Assembly: GCA_023091735.1 (NCBI GenBank)
Contig: JALKBU010000043.1
Span: forward strand, 47,463 to 111,462
Origin: Trichomonas tenax
Lineage: Eukaryota > Parabasalia > Trichomonadida > Trichomonadidae
Reading direction: 5' to 3'
Length of the DNA stretch: 64,000 nucleotides
In this document: positions 54,989 to 64,000 of the stretch, piece by piece
Position numbering within the stretch: position 1 is the stretch's first letter
Layout: every line of letters begins with the position of its first letter
Program-made: the position numbers and the translations under genes
The notes under the pieces: generated by a model
What the model saw: only the letters and a program-made list of their open reading frames with translations
Databases searched by the model: none
Told to the model about the DNA's origin: nothing

Positions 54989-56935
54989 TTAAATGTTGTA
55001 AATGTCATCTTCATCGGGAGTAACAGGCTCAACGCTCTTCTTCTTCACAGCCAACACTGTAACAACAGCAGCAGCAACAACAATGACAACGACAGCAGCA
55101 GCAGCTCCTGCAGCAATTCCAATAATCATTCCTTTGCTCTTGCTTTCAGAGTTCGAAAGTTGTTCTCCTGGTTTATCAGACTGTCCTCCATTTGCGGAGA
55201 TCTCTGAAGAATGTCCGCTCTGAGGCACAGGAGTTGCAGTTTAATTTGCTGTCCTTGAAGGAATGTCAATGAGATCGCCATCGGCAAGAAGACCTGCTAT
55301 TGCAACTTCTCCTTCTTTGACACTAAACTGAACAACATGATCTGTATTTGGATCAAGATTTAAGATTCCGTAAATCGTGGTGAGGTATATCGTTGAAATA
55401 ACTGCACCGTATTTATTAACTCCTTCGCTGGATGTGTTACACGTTCCATGGAGACGGCCGTCGATGTAGACATCGAAAACACCGTTCCAAGGACTTATGT
55501 CACCGATAATTCCGATCCTGTTACCTGCTTCGTTAAGGTGAACATTAAATGTTAAAGAGGATCCAGCGCGAAGATTCCAACCTTTTCCATTGTAGTGTAT
55601 ACCGCTTTTGCTGAGTTCTGCATCTCCGCTCTTCACGAACTTGGAATGCGTTGCTGGAATAATATTTCTTGAGTTTGCGATCGTTAACTGCGGCTGTATC
55701 TCAGAGAATGTCGTGTAGTTTCCATATATGTTGTCTAAAATGGATAAAACAACGTGTTGGCCTGTGTATGGTTTATTGAAAGTCAAATAGTCCGATTCCA
55801 AGTTGTGGAAATGGCCTCTGAAGATTTCCTTGCCATCAAATATGACAGCAATTGTGCTGCTTGTGTTCTTGTAGCATGTAGGTAAATAGAACCTATCGAC
55901 AGTGAGCGGCTGATCAAGATCGAACTCATAATCGAATGGGAAGTTGCCTTTCATCATCAGAGGCTGAACTCCATAGTTATAATCGAACAGAGCAACTCCA
56001 AAGTTCGAAAGAGAACTGACCTTCGCAGGATGTCTTATCAGAGTGAAATTAGATTAATTGTAAATTATCGCAGTCTCATCTCTGAAAATACCTTGAGTTG
56101 GGTCGTTTTCAATCACTGGATTAAAAGTGTTCTTGTTGACATCACCGAGCTTTGACCCAGGGAGAGGAATTCTGTTTGACTCAAGTGCAATGAAGTTGCT
56201 TTCATTATCTGGTATAATGTATCTGACTTCGCCACTTCCGGTGCCGGCGTAGTTGAGAATGACGAGTCTGATATAATAAGGTTTGTCTTGTGTCAGATTA
56301 AGCCATTTAATGTTTTTCTTTGCTAAATCGTATTTTCCGCTCCCACTGAATTTCGCTGTCAGGTTCGGTGCGTCAGCAGTGAGATTGCCTGTGAGTGGTT
56401 TGTCAGAAACATAGAGCAAAGAGGCGTCGTCGTGGGTGCTCAAGAATTTATACGTTCCTGTCTCCTTCGGATAATAGACTGCATCACAGACTGCCATCCA
56501 CTTGTAGTCTCCTGAGTTCTTGAGAGAAACTGAGTCAGCCTTGAAGTAAGAATCGAGTGTGTCTTCGAGTGCATTGAATTCTTTGTATGCTTCGACAACA
56601 TCGTTCGCAACTGGAACGAAAAACTTTGTTAAACTTCCGAAGTGGACTTGTTTGACTTTGACGATAATCGTTATTATTTCTCTTGTTTTGTTGTCAGCGT
56701 AGTTCGTGTAGAACTTGTCGATGCTCTCATCTTCAAGAGGATAATATTTCATTTCTCCGCTTCTGAGATCTTCAAATCTTCCTTTTCCTCCTGTAACGTT
56801 CACGAATGTGAATCCGTGCATTCCCGGCCTTGTCTTCATGCTTTTCATGAAGTTCAGTGTTGGATCTTTGCTGCAATGATGATAAAATGAAAATGATTGA
56901 TCCAATATCACAATGATGATAAAGTGTAATTTCAA
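54989..56935 (-). pseudogene. PA14-domain type I membrane protein with two in-frame TAA stops and lost 5' end
   Basis: Three open segments in one reading frame are separated by TAA at 56056-56054 and at 55243-55241. The first carries a PA14-like domain (GMHGFTFVNVTGGKGRFEDL, VYYPKETGTYKFLSTHDDAS, KPYYIRLVILNYAGTGSGEV). The second has beta-rich, discoidin-like sequence (FDLDQPLTVDRFYLPTC, IYGNYTTFSEIQPQL) and NGVFDVYIDGRLHGTC. The third has a membrane helix (GAAAAVVVIVVAAAVVTVLAV) followed by KKK and a short acidic tail ending DDIYNI. Such a protein would be an exported sugar- or ligand-binding surface protein. No ATG or signal peptide leads it; the open frame begins (TTG at 56935) inside sequence that matches the 37-bp repeat and ankyrin debris, so the 5' end was replaced. 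Interestingly both stops sit in NxS/T contexts. Confidence 0.75.
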
Positions 56936-57200
56936 GCTGACACCTCCACCATGATCAACGAGATACCGAACTATATTTCTGATGACTTTGTTTCGATTGT
57001 AATTGGCAATGGGGATTTATGCCGAAATGATAATGACAATAAAAATTGAATAATAAATTCTATATCTTAATGATGTTAACATATCAGCAATTGATTGCTT
57101 TCATGTTAGCAACAGTATTGCAATCAACCAGATATTCAACGATTTCGAGATACTTGACAAAGCGTGAATAATAATGTGAATGATTACGTTCATGTTGATT
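56870..57200 (-). repeat. Ankyrin scraps and 37-bp repeat units at the 5' end of the PA14 pseudogene
   Basis: On the minus strand, RNIVRYLVDHGGG (about 56985-56945) and KYLEIVEYLVDCNTVANMKA (about 57155-57090) are ankyrin-type scraps like those at 27780. The two following cores of the 37-bp unit (CAATGATGA on the plus strand at 56874 and 56911) are exactly 37 bp apart, and another degenerate core lies at about 57031. So the same association of ankyrin debris with 37-bp units occurs at two sites about 29 kb apart. Confidence 0.65.
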
Positions 57201-60147
57201 TTCAAACCCATTTTCAAACAGAAACAATAGTTGCAACTCTAAGAATATTAAATGATTAATATCTTTCTAATACAAAGTTTTCAACTTCGTTGCGGTGATT
57301 CTTAACAGCTTCGACAAAGGAAGATTTTAGGAAATTGGACTTGGCCGCTATTGTTCGAATAAGATTTAATTTTGTTGAGTTTGAACCAAATTTGATATTT
57401 TTAATTTGTCTTAAATCATTAAGTTTTGCTTCTATATTGATATTCAAAGTTAAGCATCTTCAGAGCAAGGAACAATTCTTCATTACTATAGTAATTGTAA
57501 TGCAACGTATAATATTGAAATTTTTTTTCCTAACACCAAAGACTTAGCAAAACAAGCTCTATCCTAACTGATATATTATCAATGTACTGACGCAATGAGT
57601 TAAAAATACGATAATATAACTCTGAGACTATATTTAGATCAAAGAGTGAATGATTTTATAAATCGCAGAAAGAAGCAATTATTGAGTTTCTTGGTAAAAC
57701 CATTTTTGTTTCTCACTGAAAAACAGCTGCTAGTAATAGACAGTGAATCCGCTTCGATTTCTGGCCTCCAAATGCAAAAAAAAATTTTCTATGAAATTGC
57801 CTTTTTGATTGGAATTTAAACCCATGTCTAATAGAAAAAAGCGAATCCATATGATACTTAATGAGATCATGCATGCTGAGGTATCAACAAAATTAATCTA
57901 ATTAGATTATAAACAAACCACAACAGCGCAAATAAGCTTTTTGTGAGGTGAAACCTAAGATGTAATGCATATACAAGAAATTTGATATTGATAATTTGAA
58001 GAATATTAATACAAACATAATAAAAATGTTTAAACTGTTTATGAATAAAATACCCTCATATATCTGATGACACTATACAACAATGAGCGTGATTAAACAA
58101 TAAATGTTAATCTTTGAATAAATTATAAAAAATAGAACCTTCTATGGTATAGGGCAGATTTACAATATCAAAAGTTAGTTGATTTATGATGGTTATATAC
58201 GGTAACAACCTATTTTTAAGAATTGAAAAATGATATAGACAAAATAATGCTGAATATACATAACCAACAGCTTAGAATTGTCTTTTCAATAATATTTCTA
58301 ATATACATTCTACCAGTTTCCGTTACCATATTCAAGATTTCATTTTGAATATCATGAAAAAGTCGCTAAATTTCAAAAATTGATCGCGAGAAATGCAACA
58401 ATAGCTATGAAAAGCATAAAAATCGACTTGAAATTTTCCTGCTAAACTGTGTATGAATATAAAAAAATAAAATCTAAAACTGACAGAATTCATCAACAAT
58501 GATTTGAACAACTTTAAAAATCTGTCCAGCGAACCACAGAACCTTTGAAATGAGGTCCTCGGCCATCACTGTGGCGCTGGCGTGAAAGAAAACATTTGAT
58601 TCGATATGATTCGATAATTAATATGAATAATAATTGAGTTTTAGCGGTATGCAATAGACCAAATAGTGACATATAGATCAATGGTTCAGCGACTAAGATC
58701 AGATAACCATTATTTTGGAAATAATAAAATTTTGTGGTTCAAAACATAATGGTAAACATATACTTTTTCTTCAACTAAATTATTAACCTGCCAATGGGAC
58801 TGGCAAATGTCGAAGCTGTTCTGAGTTTAATCAGATTTGATATGACAGAAATGATTAAAAATAGTGTTCATTTTGGTTTCATAGATGGATTCCATTTAGG
58901 TATTATGTTCTTAAACGAAAGTGAATGAGTAAATAAGCCATTTGTAAGTAATGCAATGCAGGATAAATCGAAAATTGATTGATCACCCGGTAATCGAATT
59001 ATCCTGATGGGATAAATCATCTGATCACGGATGCAAATAGATTGTGTGTTTATCCACGCCAATCAATATTGAAAAAAATGAAATGTAGCTTACAGTTGAA
59101 AATAAACGATGAAACAAGCATCAGCATGAGGAGTAGAGTATATAAATAAAAGAAAAATAGATGAACAAAAATTATTTAGATTAAAAAAAATTATATTTAA
59201 AACAAAATAATAGGGGAATGATGAATGAAAATTTTTTGGAGTAAAAAAACTTGAATGAAGATTATGCATTCGTAGAAATGCACCGATAATAGTAATGATT
59301 CGAATTATTCAAGAAAAAATGCGCAAAGTGAAAAACATAAAAAGCCATTCAAAATTTTGTGAGATCATATTCAAAAATTAATCAGCTGGAATTGACAACA
59401 GTTTGAATTTTGACAATCCTCGTTTTTATAGGGATAAACGTGCTTATTAAGCTCTGCATATGATGCAGATAGCTATTATCAGAGCAAATTACATTTTTAA
59501 GAATTTTTTATTAAACATGCATATTATATAATGTTGTAAATAATGTTAGCAAAGAGAAAGATAATGATAAAAATCTGACAAATCAGTCAATGAATAATTT
59601 GTTTTAGGAATCAGAATGAATCATTACAGCAAAATATCGAAAGCATTCACAATTTTATCGTAACATGTTTGTTCACAAATTGGCTGTTCTCTCAAATTTT
59701 AGCCAATAAATTTTTGCAAAATTATGCATAATTCCATTCCAAACATGAGATAGATTTTTGAGAAGAATGGTTTTTTATCAAATTTTTATTTGTTTATATT
59801 TGGTTTTATCTATGATAAAGAATAAATTGGCCCTTTGTGTCACATTTTGCACGTTGTATTACAATATAGCCGCCAACTTTTCACTCAAATATAATCTTCG
59901 CAGCGAAATTTATAATACATTGGTTATTACGATTAACGAAGGTAATTATCACGGTGTTGAAATTTTTTCTCGGAAATCAAAAATATTGGAATTGGGCGAA
60001 AATTTTCTGAAATATCGAATATATACATGATGATCTATACAAATATAACGATGTTGAGAAAAATATTTTGATTTGATTCTATCGTCCTAATCACTCACAA
60101 AATTTTGAAGCGTTTTTCCATCAGAAAATATAAAATTATTATTTACC
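57201..60147. other. Long non-coding region
   Basis: About 2.9 kb without a convincing gene. Contains the hairpin candidate at 58526-58580 and short open frames (minus 57256-57447; plus 59758-60030, starting at a TTG) that lack family signals. The 3' part is the 5' flank of the Myb gene at 60148. Confidence 0.5.
58526..58580 (-). ncRNA. Candidate small structured RNA: GC-rich 12-bp stem with inner hairpins
   Basis: In AT-rich spacer, CCAGCG and CCACAG at 58526-58531 and 58534-58539 (separated by AA) pair with CTGTGG and CGCTGG at 58569-58580, giving a 12-bp GC-rich stem with a two-base bulge. ACCT/AGGT and GAGGTCCTC add small inner stems. On the minus strand the stem is followed immediately by ACAGATTTTT, which recalls the ACA plus three bases at the end of H/ACA guide RNAs, or a short T-run terminator. 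Short frames in this island look protein-like but are not recognised. I cannot prove transcription. Confidence 0.3.
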
Positions 60148-60705
60148 ATGTTAGCCATGAATAACAGATCCGGACAGAAAATTGTCAAGTCCAAGTTCAC
60201 CCCAGAGGAGGACCAGAAGCTCTTCAACCTCGTCAACGGGTTGCAGGAGGTCGACTGGAGCACCATCGCAAAACAATTTGTCCATAGAAATTCTAGACAG
60301 TGCCGTGAGAGATGGCAGAACTACCTCAATCCAAACCTCACAAAGGACAACTGGACTGAGGAAGACGATCGTTTACTTCTCGATCGCTATAAAGAAATGG
60401 GCCCACACTGGAATGCCATTGGTAGGACTCTTGGAAACCGCTCCGGTAACTCTGTGCGTAACCGGTACTTAGTCCTCATGAGATTCCAGCAGAAGCACCC
60501 AGAATCTGCTTTGTTCACACGTGCTAGTTCTCCAGTTGAGATGCCGGCCCTTGAATCTGTTGATACACTACTCAACAATATGAGTGAGCCGGAGACACCA
60601 AAAGATGCAGAAGTTAGTTTAATCGATAAGATTTTCAATGAAAATGTTATCGAGGGCCTTTTCCAAGCTGATGAGTTCGATTTTCTCGAAACAATGTTCA
60701 TGTAA
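60148..60705 (+). CDS. Two-repeat Myb-type transcription factor
   Basis: A 185-residue protein from ATG 60148. Two Myb repeats fill residues about 15-110: KFTPEEDQKLFNLVNGL through DWSTIAKQF and NSRQCRERWQNYLNP, then NWTEEDDRLLLDRYKEMG through HWNAIGRTLG and NSVRNRYLVLMRF. The recognition helices and most conserved Trp positions are present (the first position of repeat one is Phe, as in many protist Mybs). Small two-repeat Mybs are the main known class of sequence-specific transcription factors in trichomonads, acting on promoters of adhesion and metabolic genes. The C-terminal 75 residues are acidic (SPVEMPALESVDTLL, EPETPKDAEVSLID) and could activate transcription. Codons are moderately biased. 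The stop reads TAAAA, overlapping the polyadenylation signal. It is the intact counterpart of the broken gene at 12390. Confidence 0.93.
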   Translation: MLAMNNRSGQKIVKSKFTPEEDQKLFNLVNGLQEVDWSTIAKQFVHRNSRQCRERWQNYLNPNLTKDNWTEEDDRLLLDRYKEMGPHWNAIGRTLGNRSGNSVRNRYLVLMRFQQKHPESALFTRASSPVEMPALESVDTLLNNMSEPETPKDAEVSLIDKIFNENVIEGLFQADEFDFLETMFM

Positions 60706-61677
60706 AATGTAAATGACCATGAGTTTTTTTTTGAAATTATCTTTTTTTATATATCTTTTTGACAGTATGGCAGATTAATTGTTCTAATGTACTTTTTTGC
60801 TATGCACTCCTCTTAAGCGGATGAACTGGACTTACAGTAAGCTCCAAAAAGCATCGCAAATATTAAATCATATTTGATTCATTGTATTAGATGTCGAATA
60901 AAACCTCAAGAACTAAATAAATCAGCTAAACATCCATGACTCTATATATTTACTCACTCAGCGATGTTAAAATCTCGGTATGTAAAATATCGGATTAATT
61001 TTTTATTCAATGGCGTGAAATTGTGAGATAAATAGCATATATGGATGAATGAGATGTAATATCCGCTGGCATTTTGCCTAATGAGATAAAAATTATCAAA
61101 ATTTCAAATTTCTGTTATCTCTTTTTTTTTAAGCGAGTAATGATTAGCAATCGACTTCAGCTTCAACTATTTTCGCTCCTGAGACTTGTAATTATACCTC
61201 TGTCGAAATTTAGTTTTTCCGACATGTAAATTTCGGAAAGTGGCAAAAATATTTTTCTTCATTTTCAAGCTCTAACACTTTGAAAACAGATTACCTACAT
61301 GTCGCTCTTTGTCATCACAAATATAAGATAAATCATATAATTTTATGAACATATAAATATTGAAAATAGCAATCATGAATGCGCTCAATCAAAAGAAGTC
61401 CTATGGAATTTTATGTCGGTGGAATAAAAGTTATGCCGTTTGATTAAAATTTTATAAAACAAAAGAAAATTCATTTTAAATCAAAATGCCATGTAGATAC
61501 ATTATAAAACTTCGAAGGCTAACGTAACAAATTTCTGATTTGAGTAGAAATCCATTTATTAGCTTAATTTGATTCGATATAAAAGAAAATACTTAATATT
61601 GAAGGAAATCTATGTAATATATCTCTTCTCAATGGGATTTTATTGCTTTTGTTTCGTATAAGTTATGCACAAAACGT
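60706..61677. other. Spacer upstream of the SART1-like gene
   Basis: About 1 kb, AT-rich. TTCCGACATGTAAATTTCGGAA near 61217 carries the ACATGT element inside a longer palindrome (TTCCGACATGTAAA; TTTCGGAA). No gene. Confidence 0.45.
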
Positions 61678-62889
61678 ATGACAAGAAGCAGAAAACAAAT
61701 TTTGACGCAACCCGAAAATGTCACTTTTATAAAAATGAAAAAGAGGAGGACAGTAAAAGAAGCGATTGCTGTTGTTCCCCATCCAAATCCCGAATTTTCT
61801 TCAATTCAGGCGCCGGTTCAAGCCCAAGTTTCGCAGCCAATTCTTGGATTTGCCGAAAATATCACTTTAATTAATTCTAAGCAAAATATTGCTTTCAATC
61901 AACCGCAGATAGAGAACAGCGAACAGCCGCAAACAATAAATTCCATTAGCAAGCCAAAATTCAATTTCTTGAATTCGACTTCAACAGTTCAACAGATCCC
62001 TGCTGATGCTGAAGCTCAGTTACCAGAGCCTTCTCAAATCATTCCAGAAAATACTCAAAATTATCAAACTATTTCCCAAAATACTTCTTCAAAACCTTTA
62101 TTTTCATTCTTAAGCTCTTCTTCGTCAGCTGCTTCGGCTGCTTCTAAACCTATGTTCTCATTTTTAAGTTCATCATTGAATCAAGTTCCTGAACCAGGCC
62201 AAAATGATCAGCAACAGGAAGCAATTAAACCAAATGAAGAGGACGAAAGTGTTTCAGATCATAAGCCAAAATTTACATTTTTGAATATCGAAAGAACTGC
62301 CGAAGAAGCAGAAGATGAGCAAAACGCAACTCAAAACTTTGATGCTGATCAAATCACAGAATCTAAAAAACGCGAAATTGCAGAGATTCTTGAATATGAT
62401 AAACCACTTGGTTTTGGAATATTTAGAACATTCCAATACTTACAAAAATCATCACAGCTGATAATACATAAAGGAGAGAATGAACAAATCTTAGAATATC
62501 GTGATGAATTCGGAAACCTCGCCGATGCTAAGACAGCTTACAGAGTACAATCTCACATGTTCCATGGCAGACTTCCGGGCTCAAAGAGATTCGAGAAATA
62601 CAAACAAAAGTCAATCTCAAAGAAAATTGTAAGTGAAGCAATGGGCGGTGATACACCTTTGCAATCAGGCAAAGCTCTTCGTGAGGTTCTCGCGACATCG
62701 AATCAGCCGTTTATTGAACTTACTGGTTCAAATCGACAAATTCTTCCATATATTCCGATTGAAGAGCCATTAGACGAGAAACTGGAGAAGAGAAAGAAGC
62801 GCCTGAGGAAAGCCAAAAGGAAGAAAGTTAAATCGAAGACTTTTGGTGAAAGCAATAAGAGGTTCAATCAAATCATTAACCAGCAGTAA
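61678..62889 (+). CDS. SART1/Snu66-like U4/U6.U5 tri-snRNP protein
   Basis: A 403-residue protein from ATG 61678. The C-terminal half matches the SART1/Snu66 family: DKPLGFGIFRTFQYLQK, then ILEYRDEFGNLADAKTAYR followed by QSHMFHGRLPGSKRFEKY, GGDTPLQSGKALREV and PFIELTGSN. In the human and yeast proteins this end region (DxxG..AFRQLSHxFHGKGxGKxK..E, TPL.....QKxTPYIVLSG) is the most conserved. These proteins stabilise the tri-snRNP in splicing. The N-terminal half is low-complexity and contains four copies of KPxF[NST]FL (about residues 92, 139, 157 and 196). It is shorter than typical members (human about 800), lacking the long RS-like N-terminus. It indicates a working spliceosome, although no intron is visible in this window. 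The C-terminus is basic (KRKKRLRKAKRKKVK). Confidence 0.8.
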   Translation: MTRSRKQILTQPENVTFIKMKKRRTVKEAIAVVPHPNPEFSSIQAPVQAQVSQPILGFAENITLINSKQNIAFNQPQIENSEQPQTINSISKPKFNFLNSTSTVQQIPADAEAQLPEPSQIIPENTQNYQTISQNTSSKPLFSFLSSSSSAASAASKPMFSFLSSSLNQVPEPGQNDQQQEAIKPNEEDESVSDHKPKFTFLNIERTAEEAEDEQNATQNFDADQITESKKREIAEILEYDKPLGFGIFRTFQYLQKSSQLIIHKGENEQILEYRDEFGNLADAKTAYRVQSHMFHGRLPGSKRFEKYKQKSISKKIVSEAMGGDTPLQSGKALREVLATSNQPFIELTGSNRQILPYIPIEEPLDEKLEKRKKRLRKAKRKKVKSKTFGESNKRFNQIINQQ

Positions 62890-63592
62890 TTGTCTATATA
62901 AAGTTGTTTGTAGAATATTAAAGTATAGAAATTTCGTTCTAATTCTATGTCTTACCGTATGAAAAATCTCAATAATCGAATAACGTTTTGTTTTTGTGTG
63001 GTAATATGAATCGATAACAGTAAAAACAAAAAACTCAACTCGAGAATGATTTAATGTATTAATAATATTGGTATGTGATGCAGAAAAAGATTGCGATAGA
63101 ATATATTTATCGCAAAATTCTCGAAATAACGATGAACCTGTGCTAACATGGCACTCAAAATATCACCAGTGATTTATTTAGACTTTGACTTTAATTGATC
63201 TTAAAAATGAAATCCAAATCCATTGAATGGAAATATTTTTGACAGAAATCCTGACGACCAAATCAATACTTTTGCATATTTCTATATCGCTTTAAATGTA
63301 AAGTATAAAAAATCATTAAAAAGAATTTGTCAAATAAATATTTACAGGTAAATACTTTTGACAAAATATCTGACGACCATAATATAATTTTTATAATTCG
63401 GTTTTGAAAACAATTGCAAAAGAAGAAATCAGTATAAAAATATTTTGACATTAAAAATGACAACTTTTTTACAGATTTCCCTTACATCCTCTTTCAAATC
63501 AAAATATTTGTCATGTAAAATTACTCTTTTGACATTTACAAACCATCATTTCGTTATACGATTTTGTGGGCGAAAGCAAGCGAAACAAAATT
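62890..63592. other. Spacer after the SART1-like gene
   Basis: AT-rich, no gene. Several TTTTGACA and GTCATGTAAAA elements lie between 63200 and 63540, in both orientations (for example TTTGTCATGTAAAA near 63509 and TTTTGACATTTACA near 63528). Confidence 0.45.
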
Positions 63593-63738
63593 GGATCAGA
63601 TCGAAACAAGCTTAATCTTAACAAATCAGATCGAAATAAGCCCATTCATTACAAATCAGATCGAAGAAAGCTTGTTTCGATTTAATTTGTCAAAATTGAG
63701 CTTGTTTCGATCTGATTTGTAGTGAATGAGCTTGTTTG
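63593..63738. repeat. Cluster of direct and inverted copies of a 20-bp motif
   Basis: The motif AAATCAGATCGAAAYAAGC appears three times directly (near 63593, 63623, 63652) and then at least twice inverted (GCTTGTTTCGATTTAATTTG near 63671, GCTTGTTTCGATCTGATTTG near 63700). The longest pair (63636-63672 against 63700-63738) spans about 37 bp, so the region could fold into a hairpin. It may be the end of a repetitive element. Confidence 0.7.
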
Positions 63739-64000
63739 CAAATTAAAATTGTGATCACGAGCTACAAGCATCTGGTGCCATAACGCCACAAGGAGCACTA
63801 CTTCCCTGTATTGCGATGACTTCTGTTGTGTAGTTGCTGACCATGATATTTCTGTCACTTTTACAATTTTCCTGCCAAATATTTTTGTTAACATATGTTC
63901 TTGCTTCGTATATAATATGTGTATATATTTTGAAAATAAATTGCTGAATTAAAATAGCTCTAAGTCTCTATTTCAATGAAAAAATGCAACAAAAGTATTT
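63739..64000 (-). other. Short minus-strand open frame of uncertain status at the right edge
   Basis: A minus-strand frame here reads NIMVSNYTTEVIAIQGSSAP then CGVMAPDACSS and a stop. It could be the C-terminal end of a gene whose start lies upstream in this short segment or off the edge, but no domain is recognisable and the segment has no clear start. Confidence 0.2.

Noticed and set aside
57256..57447. 63-codon minus-strand frame near the ankyrin scraps
   Set aside because: Begins at TTG, no ankyrin signature in its residues; cannot be told from chance, though it may be debris.
59758..60030. 90-codon open frame just before the Myb gene with a hydrophobic start
   Set aside because: The first codon is TTG; from the later ATG only 87 residues remain with no domain, and AT-rich frames often look hydrophobic.

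Overview
The window is AT-rich eukaryotic DNA, and everything in it points to a trichomonad (parabasalid). The genes are intronless and single-exon. The cysteine desulfurase IscS has a very short hydrogenosome-type leader. There are families of trichomonad ankyrin/DUF3447-like proteins with coiled coils, small two-repeat Myb proteins, glycine-rich (ALK/LTK-type) surface-protein genes, and several stop codons that read TAAA, the trichomonad polyadenylation signal. The classical Trichomonas vaginalis initiator is not obvious. Another genus such as Tritrichomonas is possible, but I cannot settle the species.

Layout. Positions 1-830 hold decayed glycine-rich surface-gene sequence (minus strand). 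Positions 1398-11969 encode one giant disordered protein with an N-terminal FOP/TOF-LisH centrosomal domain and a dozen copies of a YTYET-type motif. Positions 12390-19979 hold a broken Myb gene, an RRM protein, an LRR plus A9-repeat (AIR9-like) protein and a BTB-like coiled-coil protein. Positions 19980-28205 are gene-poor: an HMG-box gene, a divergent Hsp110, two candidate structured RNAs or hairpins, and a wrecked ankyrin gene carrying exact-period 37-bp tandem repeats. Positions 28771-32166 hold an intact ankyrin gene, a foldback transposon with a 9-bp target duplication and a glycine-rich pseudogene. Positions 32567-41923 hold ribosomal protein L27a, a large ubiquitin hydrolase, a TMEM33-like membrane protein and a DUF3447-like protein. 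Positions 44592-52878 hold IscS, a short-chain dehydrogenase, a second Hsp110, a CUE protein and an unknown protein. Positions 53113-57200 hold a mosaic pseudogene copy of the 28771 ankyrin gene and a PA14/membrane-anchor pseudogene. Positions 57201-60147 are non-coding. The end holds an intact Myb gene and a SART1/Snu66 splicing factor.

The genes form no operon-like pathway. They are a mix of housekeeping genes (translation, Fe-S assembly, chaperones, ubiquitin, splicing) and lineage-specific family members in various states of decay. Recurrent themes are a TTTACATGTCA-type element in many 5' flanks, pseudogenes broken only by in-frame stops, and repeat elements tied to ankyrin-gene debris. 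Several apparent open frames begin with TTG or GTG; I moved those starts to the first ATG where one exists. All domain calls are by eye; no database search was possible.
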